Shown here: positions 17,380 to 25,782 of the stretch, in pieces
Layout: every line of letters starts with the position of its first letter
Numbering within the stretch: the stretch's first letter is position 1
Assembly (NCBI RefSeq): GCF_023155745.1
Contig: NZ_JAKNUS010000001.1
Span: 310,001 to 374,000, forward strand
Length of the DNA: 64,000 bases
From: Microbacterium kunmingense
Lineage (GTDB): Bacteria; Actinomycetota; Actinomycetes; Actinomycetales; Microbacteriaceae
Direction: 5' to 3'
Program-made: the position numbers and the translations under genes
The notes under the pieces: model-generated
What the model was told of the DNA's origin: nothing
Database searches by the model: none
Seen by the model: only the letters and a program-made list of their open reading frames with translations

Positions 17380-18006
17380 ATGCCCAAGCCCACGAAGGGA
17401 CCCCGCCTCGGAGGCGGCCCCGCCCACGAGCGCCTGCTGCTTGCGAACCTCGCCGCGGCCCTCTTCACCCACAAGTCGATCCAGACCACCGAGACCAAGG
17501 CCAAGCGCCTGCGTCCGCTGGCGGAGCGCCTGATCACCTTCGCCAAGCGCGGCGACCTGCACGCGCGTCGCCGGGTGCTGAGTGTGATCGGTGACAAGGA
17601 GGTCGTGCACGTCCTCTTCACTGAGATCGCGCCGCTGGTCGCCGACCGCCCGGGTGGCTACACCCGCATCACCAAGATCGGCAACCGCAAGGGTGACAAC
17701 GCCCCCATGGCTGTCATTGAGCTCGTGCTCGAGCCCGTGACTCCGAAGGTCAAGAGCTCGCGCTCGTCGGCCAAGGCGGCCCCGGCTGTCAAGCCCGCTT
17801 CGGATGACGCCGCCGCGGAGGAGACTGTCGCGGAGGACACCACCGAGGAGGCCCCCGTGGAAGACAGCACCGCTGACGAGAGCACCGACGCCGGATCGGA
17901 GTCGCCCGAGGAGGGCGCGGCGGCCGAGAAGGCCGCGGAGGACGCCGTGGTGGAGGGTGACTCCACTGAGGACGCTGACGCTGACGCCGACGCCGACAAG
18001 AAGTAA
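17380..18006 (+). CDS. rplQ: 50S ribosomal protein L17, acidic C-terminal tail
   Basis: 208 residues, against about 120-130 in E. coli. The L17 core is residues 1-122 ([39 protein letters not shown]). The last 85 residues are Ala/Glu/Asp-rich and strongly acidic ([16 protein letters not shown], then [11 protein letters not shown]), which is unusual for an rRNA-binding protein and likely disordered. Last gene of the cluster; a 16-bp terminator hairpin follows 15 nt after the stop. Confidence 0.95.
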   Translation: MPKPTKGPRLGGGPAHERLLLANLAAALFTHKSIQTTETKAKRLRPLAERLITFAKRGDLHARRRVLSVIGDKEVVHVLFTEIAPLVADRPGGYTRITKIGNRKGDNAPMAVIELVLEPVTPKVKSSRSSAKAAPAVKPASDDAAAEETVAEDTTEEAPVEDSTADESTDAGSESPEEGAAAEKAAEDAVVEGDSTEDADADADADKK

Positions 18007-18021
18007 CGACCCCGGTCGCAC

Positions 18022-18056
18022 CGAGACCCGCCGCCCCTGTGGGGTGGCGGGTCTCG
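18022..18056 (+). terminator. Terminator of the alpha operon
   Basis: A 16-bp stem, 18022-18037 with 18041-18056, has one G-T wobble and a TGT loop, then GTCGTTT. It is the strongest hairpin in the window and marks the end of the ribosomal region. Confidence 0.85.
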
Positions 18057-18073
18057 TCGTTTCCGTGCCGGGT

Positions 18074-18201
18074 GAAGGTGTCGCAGATTGCGGGGTTGAA
18101 GGTGTCCAGGTCGCCATCTGCGCCACCTCGGCAGGGCTCGCGTGAGCGAAAGTGGCGCGGATTGCGGGGTTGAGGGTGCGAAGGTCACCATCTGCGCCAC
18201 C
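18074..18201. repeat. Paired palindromic repeat, locus 1
   Basis: Two units of about 54 nt start at 18074 and 18148, a period of 74 nt. Each opens with GAA(A/G)GTG(G/T)CGC(A/G)GATTG and ends with CCATCTGCGCCACC, so the ends form an inverted repeat (GTGGCGCAGAT / ATCTGCGCCAC). It lies between the 3' ends of the convergent genes rplQ and the acyltransferase. The same element with the same 74-nt period occurs at 51561-51690. Confidence 0.85.
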
Positions 18202-18224
18202 CACGCGGGGGCCGCGCGGCGGGC

Positions 18225-20216
18225 CTACTCGAACTCGCGGCCCACGGTGAAGTGCGCGCGCCGCCAGGCGCGCAGCTCCTGCTCGTAGGCGAGGAGGGCG
18301 CGGTGCTCCTCGGCCCGCTCGACGGCCTGCCCCACCGCGTCGGCGAAGACCGCGCCCCCGCCGGAGTCGGGGTGGATCTGGTCGCCGGCGAGCAGCTCGG
18401 GCCGCGGCGCGATCGCGCCGGACCAGTCGGCGATGAAGACGCGCGGGTGGGTCGCGGCGAAGTCGGCCAGCTCGGTGTTGACGCCCGGGATCCAGTCCCG
18501 CGGCGCGAAGGCGTTGACGAGGACGAGCGTGCGGTCGGGCCCGGCGATCGCCGCCATCCGCTCCAGCGCGTCACGATCGACCGGGCCGTTGGTCCCGAGG
18601 CCCAGCACGACGTAGGGGCGCAGCTGGCCGCTGTCGGCGAGCTGCTGCAGGATCCCCGGCCCCGCCCACGCCGAGCGTGAGACGGCCGCGTCGACGGCGA
18701 TGCCCGGGAAGCGCTCCAGCAGCGCCGGGGCCGAGGCGAGCATCACCGAGTCGCCGACCGCGGTGATCTGATCCCCGGTCACCGGCGTCGGCGCGGGCCG
18801 GGGCACGCCGGCGTCGGAGGGAACGCCCGGCATCGGAGCCGGGGGTGCGGATGCCGCCGACTCGGCCGGCGAGGGAGCCGGCGCCGCGGGGGCGTCGACC
18901 TCTGCGAGCGCCCGCTGACCGGCATCCACCATCGCCTGTCCCGACGACACCGCCGGGGCCGCAGCGACCGCGGCGCCGGTGCCGGCGACGAGCGCGACCG
19001 CGACCGCGCCGGCGGTGAGGGCGCCGATGCGCGCACCGGCACCGCTGCGCAGCGCCCGACCGAGCCGTCGGAGCGACCCGCGGAACCCGTGCCGGCGCAC
19101 CGGCGTCTCGACGAAGCGGTACGACAGTTCCGCGGCGACCAGGGTGAGCAGAAGCGCGGTGATCCCCACACTCCCGGGCACCCCGGCTTCGGCGCCGGTG
19201 CCCTGGAGCCCGGCCAGCAGGAGCACGAGGATCGGCCAGTGCCAGAGGTAGATCCCGTACGAGCGGTCGCCGATCCACCGCAGCGGCTGCGCGTCGATCG
19301 CCCGGCCGAACCGCGACCCGGGCCACACCCCGGCGACGATCGCGGCGGCCGAGAGGAGGCTGGCGACCACAAGTGCTCCGGGGAAGGTCGCCACCCCGTC
19401 GACGGGCGCGAGGAACGACAGCAGCACGAGTCCGAAGATCGCCAGGGCGCCGACCCCGCCGGTCCACCGCGGCGCGGTCCTGGGAGCGGCGCGTCCGAGT
19501 ACGGTCGTCGTCGCGAACGCCAGGGCCACGCCCAGCAGGATGCCGAAGGCGTGGGTGTCGGTGCCGAAGTAGACGCGGGTGAGGTCGCCGCCGGGAGTGC
19601 CGAACCCCGAGGTGACGAGCACCGCCATCCACCCCGCCGAGGCCGCCGCCAGCAGCAGCGCCGCGCCGGCGCGCGCCCAGGCGCGCGGGAGGAGCAGGAA
19701 CAGCGGCAGCACGAGCGGCCAGATGACGTAGAACTGCTCCTCGACGGCGAGCGACCAGAAGTTGCGGAAGAGTTCGGGGGTGGCGGCGGAGAAGTAGCCG
19801 CCGTCACCGGCGAGCGAGACCCAGTTGTAGCTGAAGGTCGCCGCGCCCAGCACCTGGGCGCCGAGCCGCACGAGCACGTCGCCGCCGACGAGGAACGCCG
19901 CGCTCGAGCACACCAGCACCACGAGCGCGAGGGCCGGGAGGAGCCGACGTGCCCGCCGTCGCCAGAAGCCCACGAGGGCGATTCGCCCGCTCCGCGCGTG
20001 CTCCCGCAGCAGCAGGCTCGTGATGAGGAATCCGCTGATCACGAAGAACACATCCACGCCGATGAACCCGCCGGGCAGCATCACGGGGAAGAGGTGGTAG
20101 ATCACCACGAGTGCGACGGCGACGGCTCGCATCCCGTCCAGTCCCGCGTAACGGCGCGGAGGAACGGCGGGCTGCGAGCTGGGGCTGCTGAGGCGTGTGG
20201 GGGCGGTGAGCGTCAT
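18225..20216 (-). CDS. Acyltransferase 3 / SGNH-domain membrane protein (OafA-like)
   Basis: 663 residues. The N-terminal half is an acyltransferase-3 membrane domain: LDGMRAVAVALVVIYHLFP with the conserved histidine, GGFIGVDVFFVISGFLIT, about ten helices, and FRNFWSLAVEEQFYVIWP. The C-terminal periplasmic part (from about 480) is SGNH-like with GDSVM (nucleophile Ser), GTNG and DQIHP (catalytic Asp/His). Such proteins O-acetylate cell-surface polysaccharides or peptidoglycan. ATG at 20216 is chosen because the family starts just before the first helix; an in-frame extension of 101 residues upstream overlaps truA and lacks hydrophobic or conserved sequence. It is convergent with rplQ. The substrate is unknown. 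Confidence 0.88.
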   Translation of the reverse strand: MTLTAPTRLSSPSSQPAVPPRRYAGLDGMRAVAVALVVIYHLFPVMLPGGFIGVDVFFVISGFLITSLLLREHARSGRIALVGFWRRRARRLLPALALVVLVCSSAAFLVGGDVLVRLGAQVLGAATFSYNWVSLAGDGGYFSAATPELFRNFWSLAVEEQFYVIWPLVLPLFLLLPRAWARAGAALLLAAASAGWMAVLVTSGFGTPGGDLTRVYFGTDTHAFGILLGVALAFATTTVLGRAAPRTAPRWTGGVGALAIFGLVLLSFLAPVDGVATFPGALVVASLLSAAAIVAGVWPGSRFGRAIDAQPLRWIGDRSYGIYLWHWPILVLLLAGLQGTGAEAGVPGSVGITALLLTLVAAELSYRFVETPVRRHGFRGSLRRLGRALRSGAGARIGALTAGAVAVALVAGTGAAVAAAPAVSSGQAMVDAGQRALAEVDAPAAPAPSPAESAASAPPAPMPGVPSDAGVPRPAPTPVTGDQITAVGDSVMLASAPALLERFPGIAVDAAVSRSAWAGPGILQQLADSGQLRPYVVLGLGTNGPVDRDALERMAAIAGPDRTLVLVNAFAPRDWIPGVNTELADFAATHPRVFIADWSGAIAPRPELLAGDQIHPDSGGGAVFADAVGQAVERAEEHRALLAYEQELRAWRRAHFTVGREFE

Positions 20217-20321
20217 GGGAAAACGGTCAGGTCGACGATCCTCTGGAGGGGGACACCACAGTGTACGTCGGACCTCGCCGCGGTCTCCGGGGAAGCTCCG
20301 AGAGTCGGCCCGGCGGCGAAC

Positions 20322-20334
20322 TACGCTGGTGCGG
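20322..20334 (+). promoter_or_regulatory. -10 box giving a leaderless truA transcript
   Basis: TACGCT at 20322-20327 is 6 nt before the truA GTG, the spacing at which transcription would begin at the start codon itself. No convincing -35 and no Shine-Dalgarno sequence were found. Confidence 0.5.
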
Positions 20335-21200
20335 TGCGCATCCGCCTCGATCTCTCCTACGACGGCACGCACTTCCGCGGGTGGGCGCGCCAGCCAGGGC
20401 TCCGGACGGTGCAGGAGACGCTGGAGTCCGCCCTCGGTCGTGTGCTGGGGGGCGCGCCGCGGGTCGTGGTGGCCGGGCGCACCGACGCCGGCGTCCACGC
20501 CACCGGGCAGGTCGCGCACGTCGATCTCGACCCGGCGCAGGAGGAACGCCTGGCCGCAGCCCGCGCCCCGCGCGGGTCGGCGAGCCCGGATGCGCAGCCG
20601 TTCGTGCCGACGGCACAGCTCGCTCGCCGCCTCAACGGGGTGCTCGGCGCGTACGCCGACCTGGCCGTGCGCTCGACCACTCTCGCCCCCGAGGGGTTCG
20701 ACGCCCGCTTCTCAGCGGTGTGGCGTCGCTACGTCTACCGCATCGCCGATCGCCGCACCGGCTACGACCCCCTCGAGCGCCACCGCACCACGAGCGTGCG
20801 CTCGCACCTGGATGAGGAGCGGATGGATGCCGCGGCGCGCTCCCTCATCGGACTCCACGATTTCGCGGCCTACTGCAAGCCCCGCGAGGAGGCGACCACC
20901 ATCCGCACCCTGCTCGCCTTCGGCTGGCGCCGCGATCCCGACGGCGTGCTCCTGGCCGATGTCAAGGCCGACGCGTTCTGCCACAGCATGGTGCGCGCCC
21001 TCGTCGGCGGGTGCGTCGCCGTGGGCGAGGGGCGCCTCGAGCCGGAGGACCTCGCCGCGATCCGCGATCGGGGCGGCAAGGTGCCCGAGATCCACGTCCT
21101 CGCCGCACGCGGGCTGACCCTCGCGGAGGTGGGTTACCCCGCCGACGAGCTGCTCGCCGCGCGCGCGGCGCAGACCCGCGCGCGCCGGGAGACCGACTGA
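20334..21200 (+). CDS. truA: tRNA pseudouridine(38-40) synthase
   Basis: 288 residues. Modifies U38-40 in tRNA anticodon stems. RIRLDLSYDGTHFRGWARQ at the start, the catalytic Asp in VVAGRTDAGVHATGQV near residue 50, and the C-terminal FCHSMVRALVGG are all diagnostic. The GTG at 20334 is the first codon of the homologous region, and the frame's 400-residue upstream extension is antisense to the acyltransferase gene and rejected. In many bacteria truA follows rplQ; here the acyltransferase gene is inserted between them. A -10 box lies 6 nt before the GTG, suggesting a leaderless mRNA. Confidence 0.94.
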   Translation: MRIRLDLSYDGTHFRGWARQPGLRTVQETLESALGRVLGGAPRVVVAGRTDAGVHATGQVAHVDLDPAQEERLAAARAPRGSASPDAQPFVPTAQLARRLNGVLGAYADLAVRSTTLAPEGFDARFSAVWRRYVYRIADRRTGYDPLERHRTTSVRSHLDEERMDAAARSLIGLHDFAAYCKPREEATTIRTLLAFGWRRDPDGVLLADVKADAFCHSMVRALVGGCVAVGEGRLEPEDLAAIRDRGGKVPEIHVLAARGLTLAEVGYPADELLAARAAQTRARRETD

Positions 21201-21275
21201 CGAAGCCTGATCATCGTTTATGCGTCACCTCCCGGACAGCCCCGGTGGGCCGCGACGGTCGTAGGCTGGGCGGCG

Positions 21276-21977
21276 ATGAGAGTGATCTCGTACAACCTGC
21301 GCAAGCATCGCGCCGCGGGCGAGCTGGCCGAGCTGGTCGAACGCCACGGCGCCGACGTCCTGTGTCTGCAGGAGTACGACACCTCCGACATTCCCGACGA
21401 GATCGCGGGGCTGCGCCTGGCCGACGCCACCTCGCGCAACAGGCTGGGTCTTGCGGTCTACTACCGCGCCAACACCTTCCGCGCCGTCGAGGTGCGCGCC
21501 CTCGCCCTGAAGAAGTCGCTGCACGATCATCTGCTCAAGCCCGCGGAAGAGCGGATGCTGGGGGTGCGGCTGCATGACATCGATCACGGCACCGACCTCA
21601 TCGTCGCCTCCTTCCATGCGGCGCCCCTCACCGCGCTGAACTCGCTGCGACGCCACCAGATCCGCACCGCGCTGTCGGAGCTGGAGCAGCTGGGGGAGGG
21701 GCTTCCCGCACTGATGGTCGGCGACTACAACTACCCGGTGTTCAAGGAGAACCTCGGTCAGAAGGTGCGCGAGCAGGGGTACGAGCTGAGTCTGAGCGAT
21801 GCGCGCACCTACACGCGGTACCGGTTCTTCCGCGGGCACTACGACTTCGTGACCTCGACCGGGTTCACGATCGACCGGGTCCGCACCCTTCCGCAGGGGC
21901 TGTCGGACCACCTCCCGATCCTGGTGACGGCGACGATCACGTCCGGCCAGCCGGCGGAGGTGCCGACGGCGGGCTGA
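21276..21977 (+). CDS. Endonuclease/exonuclease/phosphatase-family protein
   Basis: 233 residues with the EEP fold motifs: YNLRKH near residue 6, the metal-binding Glu in VLCLQEYDT near 35, SFHAAPLT near 112, MVGDYNYP near 149 and the C-terminal SDHLPILV near 211. Substrates of the family include nucleic acids, phospholipids and phosphoinositides; none can be chosen here. There is no signal peptide. TAGGCT at 21262-21267 is 8 nt before the ATG, compatible with a leaderless transcript. It stands alone between truA and the sensor kinase, all on the plus strand. Confidence 0.8.
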   Translation: MRVISYNLRKHRAAGELAELVERHGADVLCLQEYDTSDIPDEIAGLRLADATSRNRLGLAVYYRANTFRAVEVRALALKKSLHDHLLKPAEERMLGVRLHDIDHGTDLIVASFHAAPLTALNSLRRHQIRTALSELEQLGEGLPALMVGDYNYPVFKENLGQKVREQGYELSLSDARTYTRYRFFRGHYDFVTSTGFTIDRVRTLPQGLSDHLPILVTATITSGQPAEVPTAG

Positions 21978-22018
21978 CGAACGGGACGTCGGAGGCTCGA
22001 AGCCCGGGTCCTCGTGGC

Positions 22019-22031
22019 TAAACTCTGCGTA
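22019..22031 (+). promoter_or_regulatory. -10 box giving a leaderless kinase transcript
   Basis: TAAACT at 22019-22024 is 6 nt before the ATG at 22031, so the transcript would begin at or next to the start codon. No ribosome binding site precedes the ATG. Confidence 0.5.
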
Positions 22032-23710
22032 TGTTGACGGGGGGCAGGCCGCGATCGGCCGACGCGGCCCCGGCGCCCGCGGCGACGTGGTCGACGGCTC
22101 CCGACACCCGGGTCCTCGCTCCCGCGTCGATCTCCAGCCGCACCCGTTCGATCTGGCTCAGCCAGCTCGTCCTCGGCGCGACGGTGCTCGCCGTCGTCAT
22201 CCTGCTGCTGTTCATCCAGCCGGCGCAGCTGGCCAGCTGGACGTTCACCGGCGGCATCCTGCTGCTGGTGGTGATCACCGCGGCGACCCTGATCGCACCG
22301 TGGGCGAGGCTGTCCTCCGCCGCGGTGCTCATGGTGCCCTTCGCCGACCTCTTCGCTGTGGGCCTGCTGAACCTCGACGGCGATCTGCGGTTCGCGTTCC
22401 TGTGGACCTTCCCGATCGTGTGGATCGCCCTCCACTACGGCGCACGCACCCTCGCGGTCGCCCTCGGCTCGGTGGGGCTGTTCCTCCTGATCGTCGCGAG
22501 TCTCACCCCCGGTACCGATTCGACGATCCGCGTGGTGCTGATCATCATCGTCCTGAGCTTCATCGGCATCACCCTCTACGTCGGCTCGCGGCGCACGCGG
22601 GCCTTCAAGCGTCTGCTGCGTCAGCAGGCGCGACGACTGCGGGCGACGCTGGATCGGGCGACCGCGCAGGAGCGGCGCATCGCCGAGATGATCGACGGCA
22701 TCGACCTCGGCATCGTGCGCCTGGCGCCGGGCGGGGAGCTCCTCGCGCTCAATGCCGCCTACCGGCGCCTCTACGGGCTGGCGGAGCAGGAGAACCCCGC
22801 CGAGGCCCGCGTGATCGAGCACGTCGGGGTGGACGGCCCGGAGGTTCCCGTCGGTGATCGCCCCTTCGCGCGCGCCGCGCGCGGTGAGGCCTTCGAACCG
22901 CAGACCTACTGGATCGTCGACCCCGAGGGCACCTGGCGCGCCGTGACCGCGTCGGCCAGTCCGCTGGCGTCGCGAAGCGAGGATGAGGCGAGCACGCTGC
23001 TCGTGGTGCGGGATGTGACCGCGCTGCTGCACGCCGAACGGGCCCGCGATCAGGTCGTCGCGATGGCGTCGCACGAGATCCGCAACCCGCTCACCGTCAT
23101 CCTCGGCCGCGCGGAGCTCGCGCTCGAGCGCGAGCTCGACCCCGGCACGCGCGACGACTTCGCTGTCATCGAGGCTTCCGCCGAGCGCATGCTCACGATG
23201 CTCGAGCAGACCCTCCTGGACTCGCGCGCCTCGTTCACGGCGCCGCGGGGCACCGACGAGATCGACCTGCGCACCGTTCTGGAGGCGTCGCTTGCCGGCG
23301 TGAAGGCCAACGCGCGCTCGCGCAACATCACCCTCCTCACCGAGCTTCCGCCGCTCCTGCCCGTGCGGGCCGACGCGTTCCGCGTGCGTCAGGTGTTCGA
23401 CAACCTCCTCACCAACGCCGTGAAGTACACCCCCCGCCAGGGGACGGTGTCGGTGCGCGGGGCGGTCGAGGGACGTGTCATCCGCATCGAGATCTCCGAC
23501 TCGGGAATCGGGATCGCCGGCGACGAGATCGACCGGGTGTTCGAGCCGTACTTCCGCTCGGCGGGGGCCGGGCGCACCGCGCCGGGGACGGGTCTCGGGC
23601 TCGGCATCGCCCGCGACATCGTCGAGGCGCACGGGGGCGAGCTGACGCTCACCTCGGAGCTGGGGGCCGGGACGACGGCCCGCGTGACCCTCCCTCGGGC
23701 GGCGGAGTGA
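22031..23710 (+). CDS. Membrane sensor histidine kinase with PAS domain
   Basis: 559 residues. Five or six membrane helices span residues about 40-190. A PAS-like domain (about 215-335, IDGIDLGIVRLAPGGELLALN region) is followed by HisKA with the phosphoacceptor H348 in MASHEIRNPLT, then HATPase_c with N-box FDNLLTNAVKYTP, G1 SDSGIGI, F-box FEPYFRS and G2 GTGLGLGIA. It should autophosphorylate and pass phosphate to a response regulator; the only one in the window is at 28255. Its stop overlaps by 4 nt the GTG of a degenerate GGDEF membrane protein, so the two are probably functionally linked. Confidence 0.92.
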   Translation: MLTGGRPRSADAAPAPAATWSTAPDTRVLAPASISSRTRSIWLSQLVLGATVLAVVILLLFIQPAQLASWTFTGGILLLVVITAATLIAPWARLSSAAVLMVPFADLFAVGLLNLDGDLRFAFLWTFPIVWIALHYGARTLAVALGSVGLFLLIVASLTPGTDSTIRVVLIIIVLSFIGITLYVGSRRTRAFKRLLRQQARRLRATLDRATAQERRIAEMIDGIDLGIVRLAPGGELLALNAAYRRLYGLAEQENPAEARVIEHVGVDGPEVPVGDRPFARAARGEAFEPQTYWIVDPEGTWRAVTASASPLASRSEDEASTLLVVRDVTALLHAERARDQVVAMASHEIRNPLTVILGRAELALERELDPGTRDDFAVIEASAERMLTMLEQTLLDSRASFTAPRGTDEIDLRTVLEASLAGVKANARSRNITLLTELPPLLPVRADAFRVRQVFDNLLTNAVKYTPRQGTVSVRGAVEGRVIRIEISDSGIGIAGDEIDRVFEPYFRSAGAGRTAPGTGLGLGIARDIVEAHGGELTLTSELGAGTTARVTLPRAAE

Positions 23711-24858
23711 TCGACGGCATCCCCTCCTTCAGCGGCCCGAACCTCGCTCTCGCGCAGGCCACGGTGGCGACCCTCGGCGTCGTCATCATGATCGGGGTGG
23801 CCTTCCTCGACCGCCCCCACCGCTCCACGCTGCTGTGGTCGATCGCGTTCCTGCTCGCGATGATCTCGTCGTGGGGCGTCGTCCTCGCGGAGACCATCGA
23901 CTCCGAGGCGGTGCGCCGGGTGGCGCTCGGCCTCCTCATGGGGGCGCCCGGCTTCATCTGGGCGGGGTTTCGGACGCTGCGCGGGGCGGCGTCGAGGTGG
24001 TGGCTGGCGGCACTGCTGTCGGCGGTGAGCCCCGCCCTTCTCGTCGCGGCGGGTGCCACCGAGGTGTACAGCGTCCTGTTCCGGCTGATCTTCTTCCTCT
24101 CGGCGGTCTTCGCCTTCCTGCTCCTCGTGGAGTGGCTGCGCCTTCCCGATCGCGGGGACACCGTGCTGTACCCCCTCGTGGTCATCTCGGTGCTCAACTC
24201 CGCGCTCGCCGCCTTCGTCGCGGTCGCGGGCCTCATCTTCCCCGCATCCAGCGGCGACGACCTGCAGTTCGTCCGGTCGGTCAACCAGCTGGGCTTCATC
24301 ATCTACATGGTCTGCGCGCTGGTGTCGCTGGTCGGGTTCGCCACCCGGCGCGAGCGGGTCGTCCTCCCGGGGGCGCGTTCGGCGTGGGAGGACTTCGTCG
24401 CGGGATGCCGCGATCGTCTCGTCCGCGCGAGAAGACGCGGGGAGCGTTCCTGGGCGCTGCTGGTCTTCCGTCTCGACGACGAGGCCGACGTCCGCGACGC
24501 CGTCGGGGTCACCGGGTTCGATGCGGTGTGCGACAGCTTCAGCCGGGCCATCTGCAACGCCCTCCCCGCGGACGCCGACATCGCCGAGCGGCGTCCGGGC
24601 ACGGTGGCCGTCCTCGTCTCGCGTCCCGAACCCGTGATCCGGGCGGCGCTGCGCGGGGCTCTCGGCCGGGTGGGCCGAATGGAGAACGCCGGGGGGATGG
24701 AGATCCAGGTGTCGGCGAGCGTCGGCTGGGTCGCGGTCGATTCCGGCGACATCGCGGAAGGCGACGGCGACGTCGAGGCGCTGATCGAGCGCGCCGAGGC
24801 CGCGGCCGACACGGCGACCCGGGCCGGCGGCGACCGGTGGGAGCGGGTCAACGCCTGA
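23707..24858 (+). CDS. Membrane protein with degenerate GGDEF domain
   Basis: 383 residues, GTG start overlapping the kinase stop. Seven or so hydrophobic helices (residues about 12-215) precede a cytosolic domain of about 150 residues shaped like GGDEF: FDAVCDSFSRAI, then SASVGWVAV and the C-terminal EALIERAEAAADTATRAGGDRW, which mirrors the usual A-x-L-ERAD-AL-YRAKRAGG-N-R pattern. The GG(D/E)EF loop itself is replaced by AERRPGTVAVLV, so diguanylate cyclase activity is not expected. It may bind nucleotide or serve as a partner of the adjacent kinase. The family link is inferred from pattern, not from search. Confidence 0.65.
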   Translation: MIDGIPSFSGPNLALAQATVATLGVVIMIGVAFLDRPHRSTLLWSIAFLLAMISSWGVVLAETIDSEAVRRVALGLLMGAPGFIWAGFRTLRGAASRWWLAALLSAVSPALLVAAGATEVYSVLFRLIFFLSAVFAFLLLVEWLRLPDRGDTVLYPLVVISVLNSALAAFVAVAGLIFPASSGDDLQFVRSVNQLGFIIYMVCALVSLVGFATRRERVVLPGARSAWEDFVAGCRDRLVRARRRGERSWALLVFRLDDEADVRDAVGVTGFDAVCDSFSRAICNALPADADIAERRPGTVAVLVSRPEPVIRAALRGALGRVGRMENAGGMEIQVSASVGWVAVDSGDIAEGDGDVEALIERAEAAADTATRAGGDRWERVNA

Positions 24859-24870
24859 GGGCGCGGACCC

Positions 24871-25521
24871 TCAGCCTTCGGACTCCGACTCGTCGGACTC
24901 GCCCGGCACCGCGGCGATGGCGACCGTCACCGTGTCACTCGCCGTCTGCTTGGCGAACTCGTTCGAGGTCGGCGTGGTCTGCACCAGGAAGTCGTAGCTG
25001 AACTGCAGCTGCACGTGGGTCGCCTCGGCGGGCACCGAGCCCACGTTGAAGGTCTGGGAATAGCTGTAGGGCGCGAGGACGAGGTACCCGGGGGCCACCG
25101 AGGACTGATCGATCTGCGCCTCCAGGGGCGCCATCGCGCCATCCGGTCCCTGGGGCACCGCCACCATCACCGCCCGCTGCAGGTAGACCTTCTGGCCGTC
25201 GTCGGGGGTCACCGTCGTCGTCATGGACAGGTTGACGGGCTTCAGGGCCTCGGCGGTCCACCGGTCCATCGACAGCGTCGACCAGTAGTCGACCGAAGCG
25301 GCGACGGCGCCGGCGACGAGCTCGCGCTTCGTCGATCCGCTGGAGAGGTCGTTGGGCACCGGGGCCGGTGCGGCCGATGCCGAGCTGCTCCGCGTGGCGC
25401 TCGGCGTCGGCTCGGCGCCGAAGTCCCACGGCGCCGGCCCGCAGCCCGTCAGGGCGAGGGCGAGCGTCAGGGCGAGCGTGGAACTCGCGACGCCCACGAC
25501 GGCACGGCGATGGGGACCCAT
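24871..25521 (-). CDS. Secreted lipoprotein, unknown function
   Basis: 216 residues. The signal peptide ends in the lipobox LTGC (TLALALALTGCGPAPW) near residue 28, followed by a Pro/Ser/Thr linker and a domain of about 150 residues. The C-terminal block LQFSYDFLV...NEFAKQTASD...VAI has the same spacing pattern as the divergent lipoprotein at 25783. ATG at 25521 is chosen because GGAGG lies 5 nt upstream; the frame extends a further 27 codons without a signal sequence. Convergent with the GGDEF-like gene, 12 nt apart. Confidence 0.75.
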   Translation of the reverse strand: MGPHRRAVVGVASSTLALTLALALTGCGPAPWDFGAEPTPSATRSSSASAAPAPVPNDLSSGSTKRELVAGAVAASVDYWSTLSMDRWTAEALKPVNLSMTTTVTPDDGQKVYLQRAVMVAVPQGPDGAMAPLEAQIDQSSVAPGYLVLAPYSYSQTFNVGSVPAEATHVQLQFSYDFLVQTTPTSNEFAKQTASDTVTVAIAAVPGESDESESEG

Positions 25522-25782
25522 GGAACCTCCCGGGGCGGGTGAGACGATGCGCCTTCCGGCCGGGGAAGACAGTGGCGTCATTCTACGGACCTCCCAGCGC
25601 AAGGCTGGCGCAAGATCACCTCAAGAACCTCAAGATCGTCGATCGGCGTGGTTGTGTAACCGGCGAGGGGTGGGACCGGTCGCTTTCGCAGGCCGCCCGA
25701 ACCCGAACCGGGCGGTGTGCCCACAGTTCGCGGAATCGGCCGGCCCCCACCCCGTCCGAACCGGCACGTCAGGAGTCCCGCC
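25522..25782. promoter_or_regulatory. Divergent intergenic region between two lipoprotein genes
   Basis: 261 nt that must hold both promoters. AGGAG lies before the GTG at 25783 and GGAGG before the minus-strand ATG. I see no strong palindrome or long repeat; a direct repeat AAGATC occurs at about 25614 and 25631. Confidence 0.5.

Noticed and set aside
19089..20333. Fusion of truA with a 400-residue N-terminal extension
   Set aside because: The extension is charged, low-complexity and antisense to the acyltransferase gene; TruA homology starts at the GTG at 20334.
21839..23632. 597-residue minus-strand frame opposite the sensor kinase
   Set aside because: The kinase on the plus strand has all the HisKA and HATPase motifs. 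The minus translation is Arg/Gly/Asp-rich shadow sequence.
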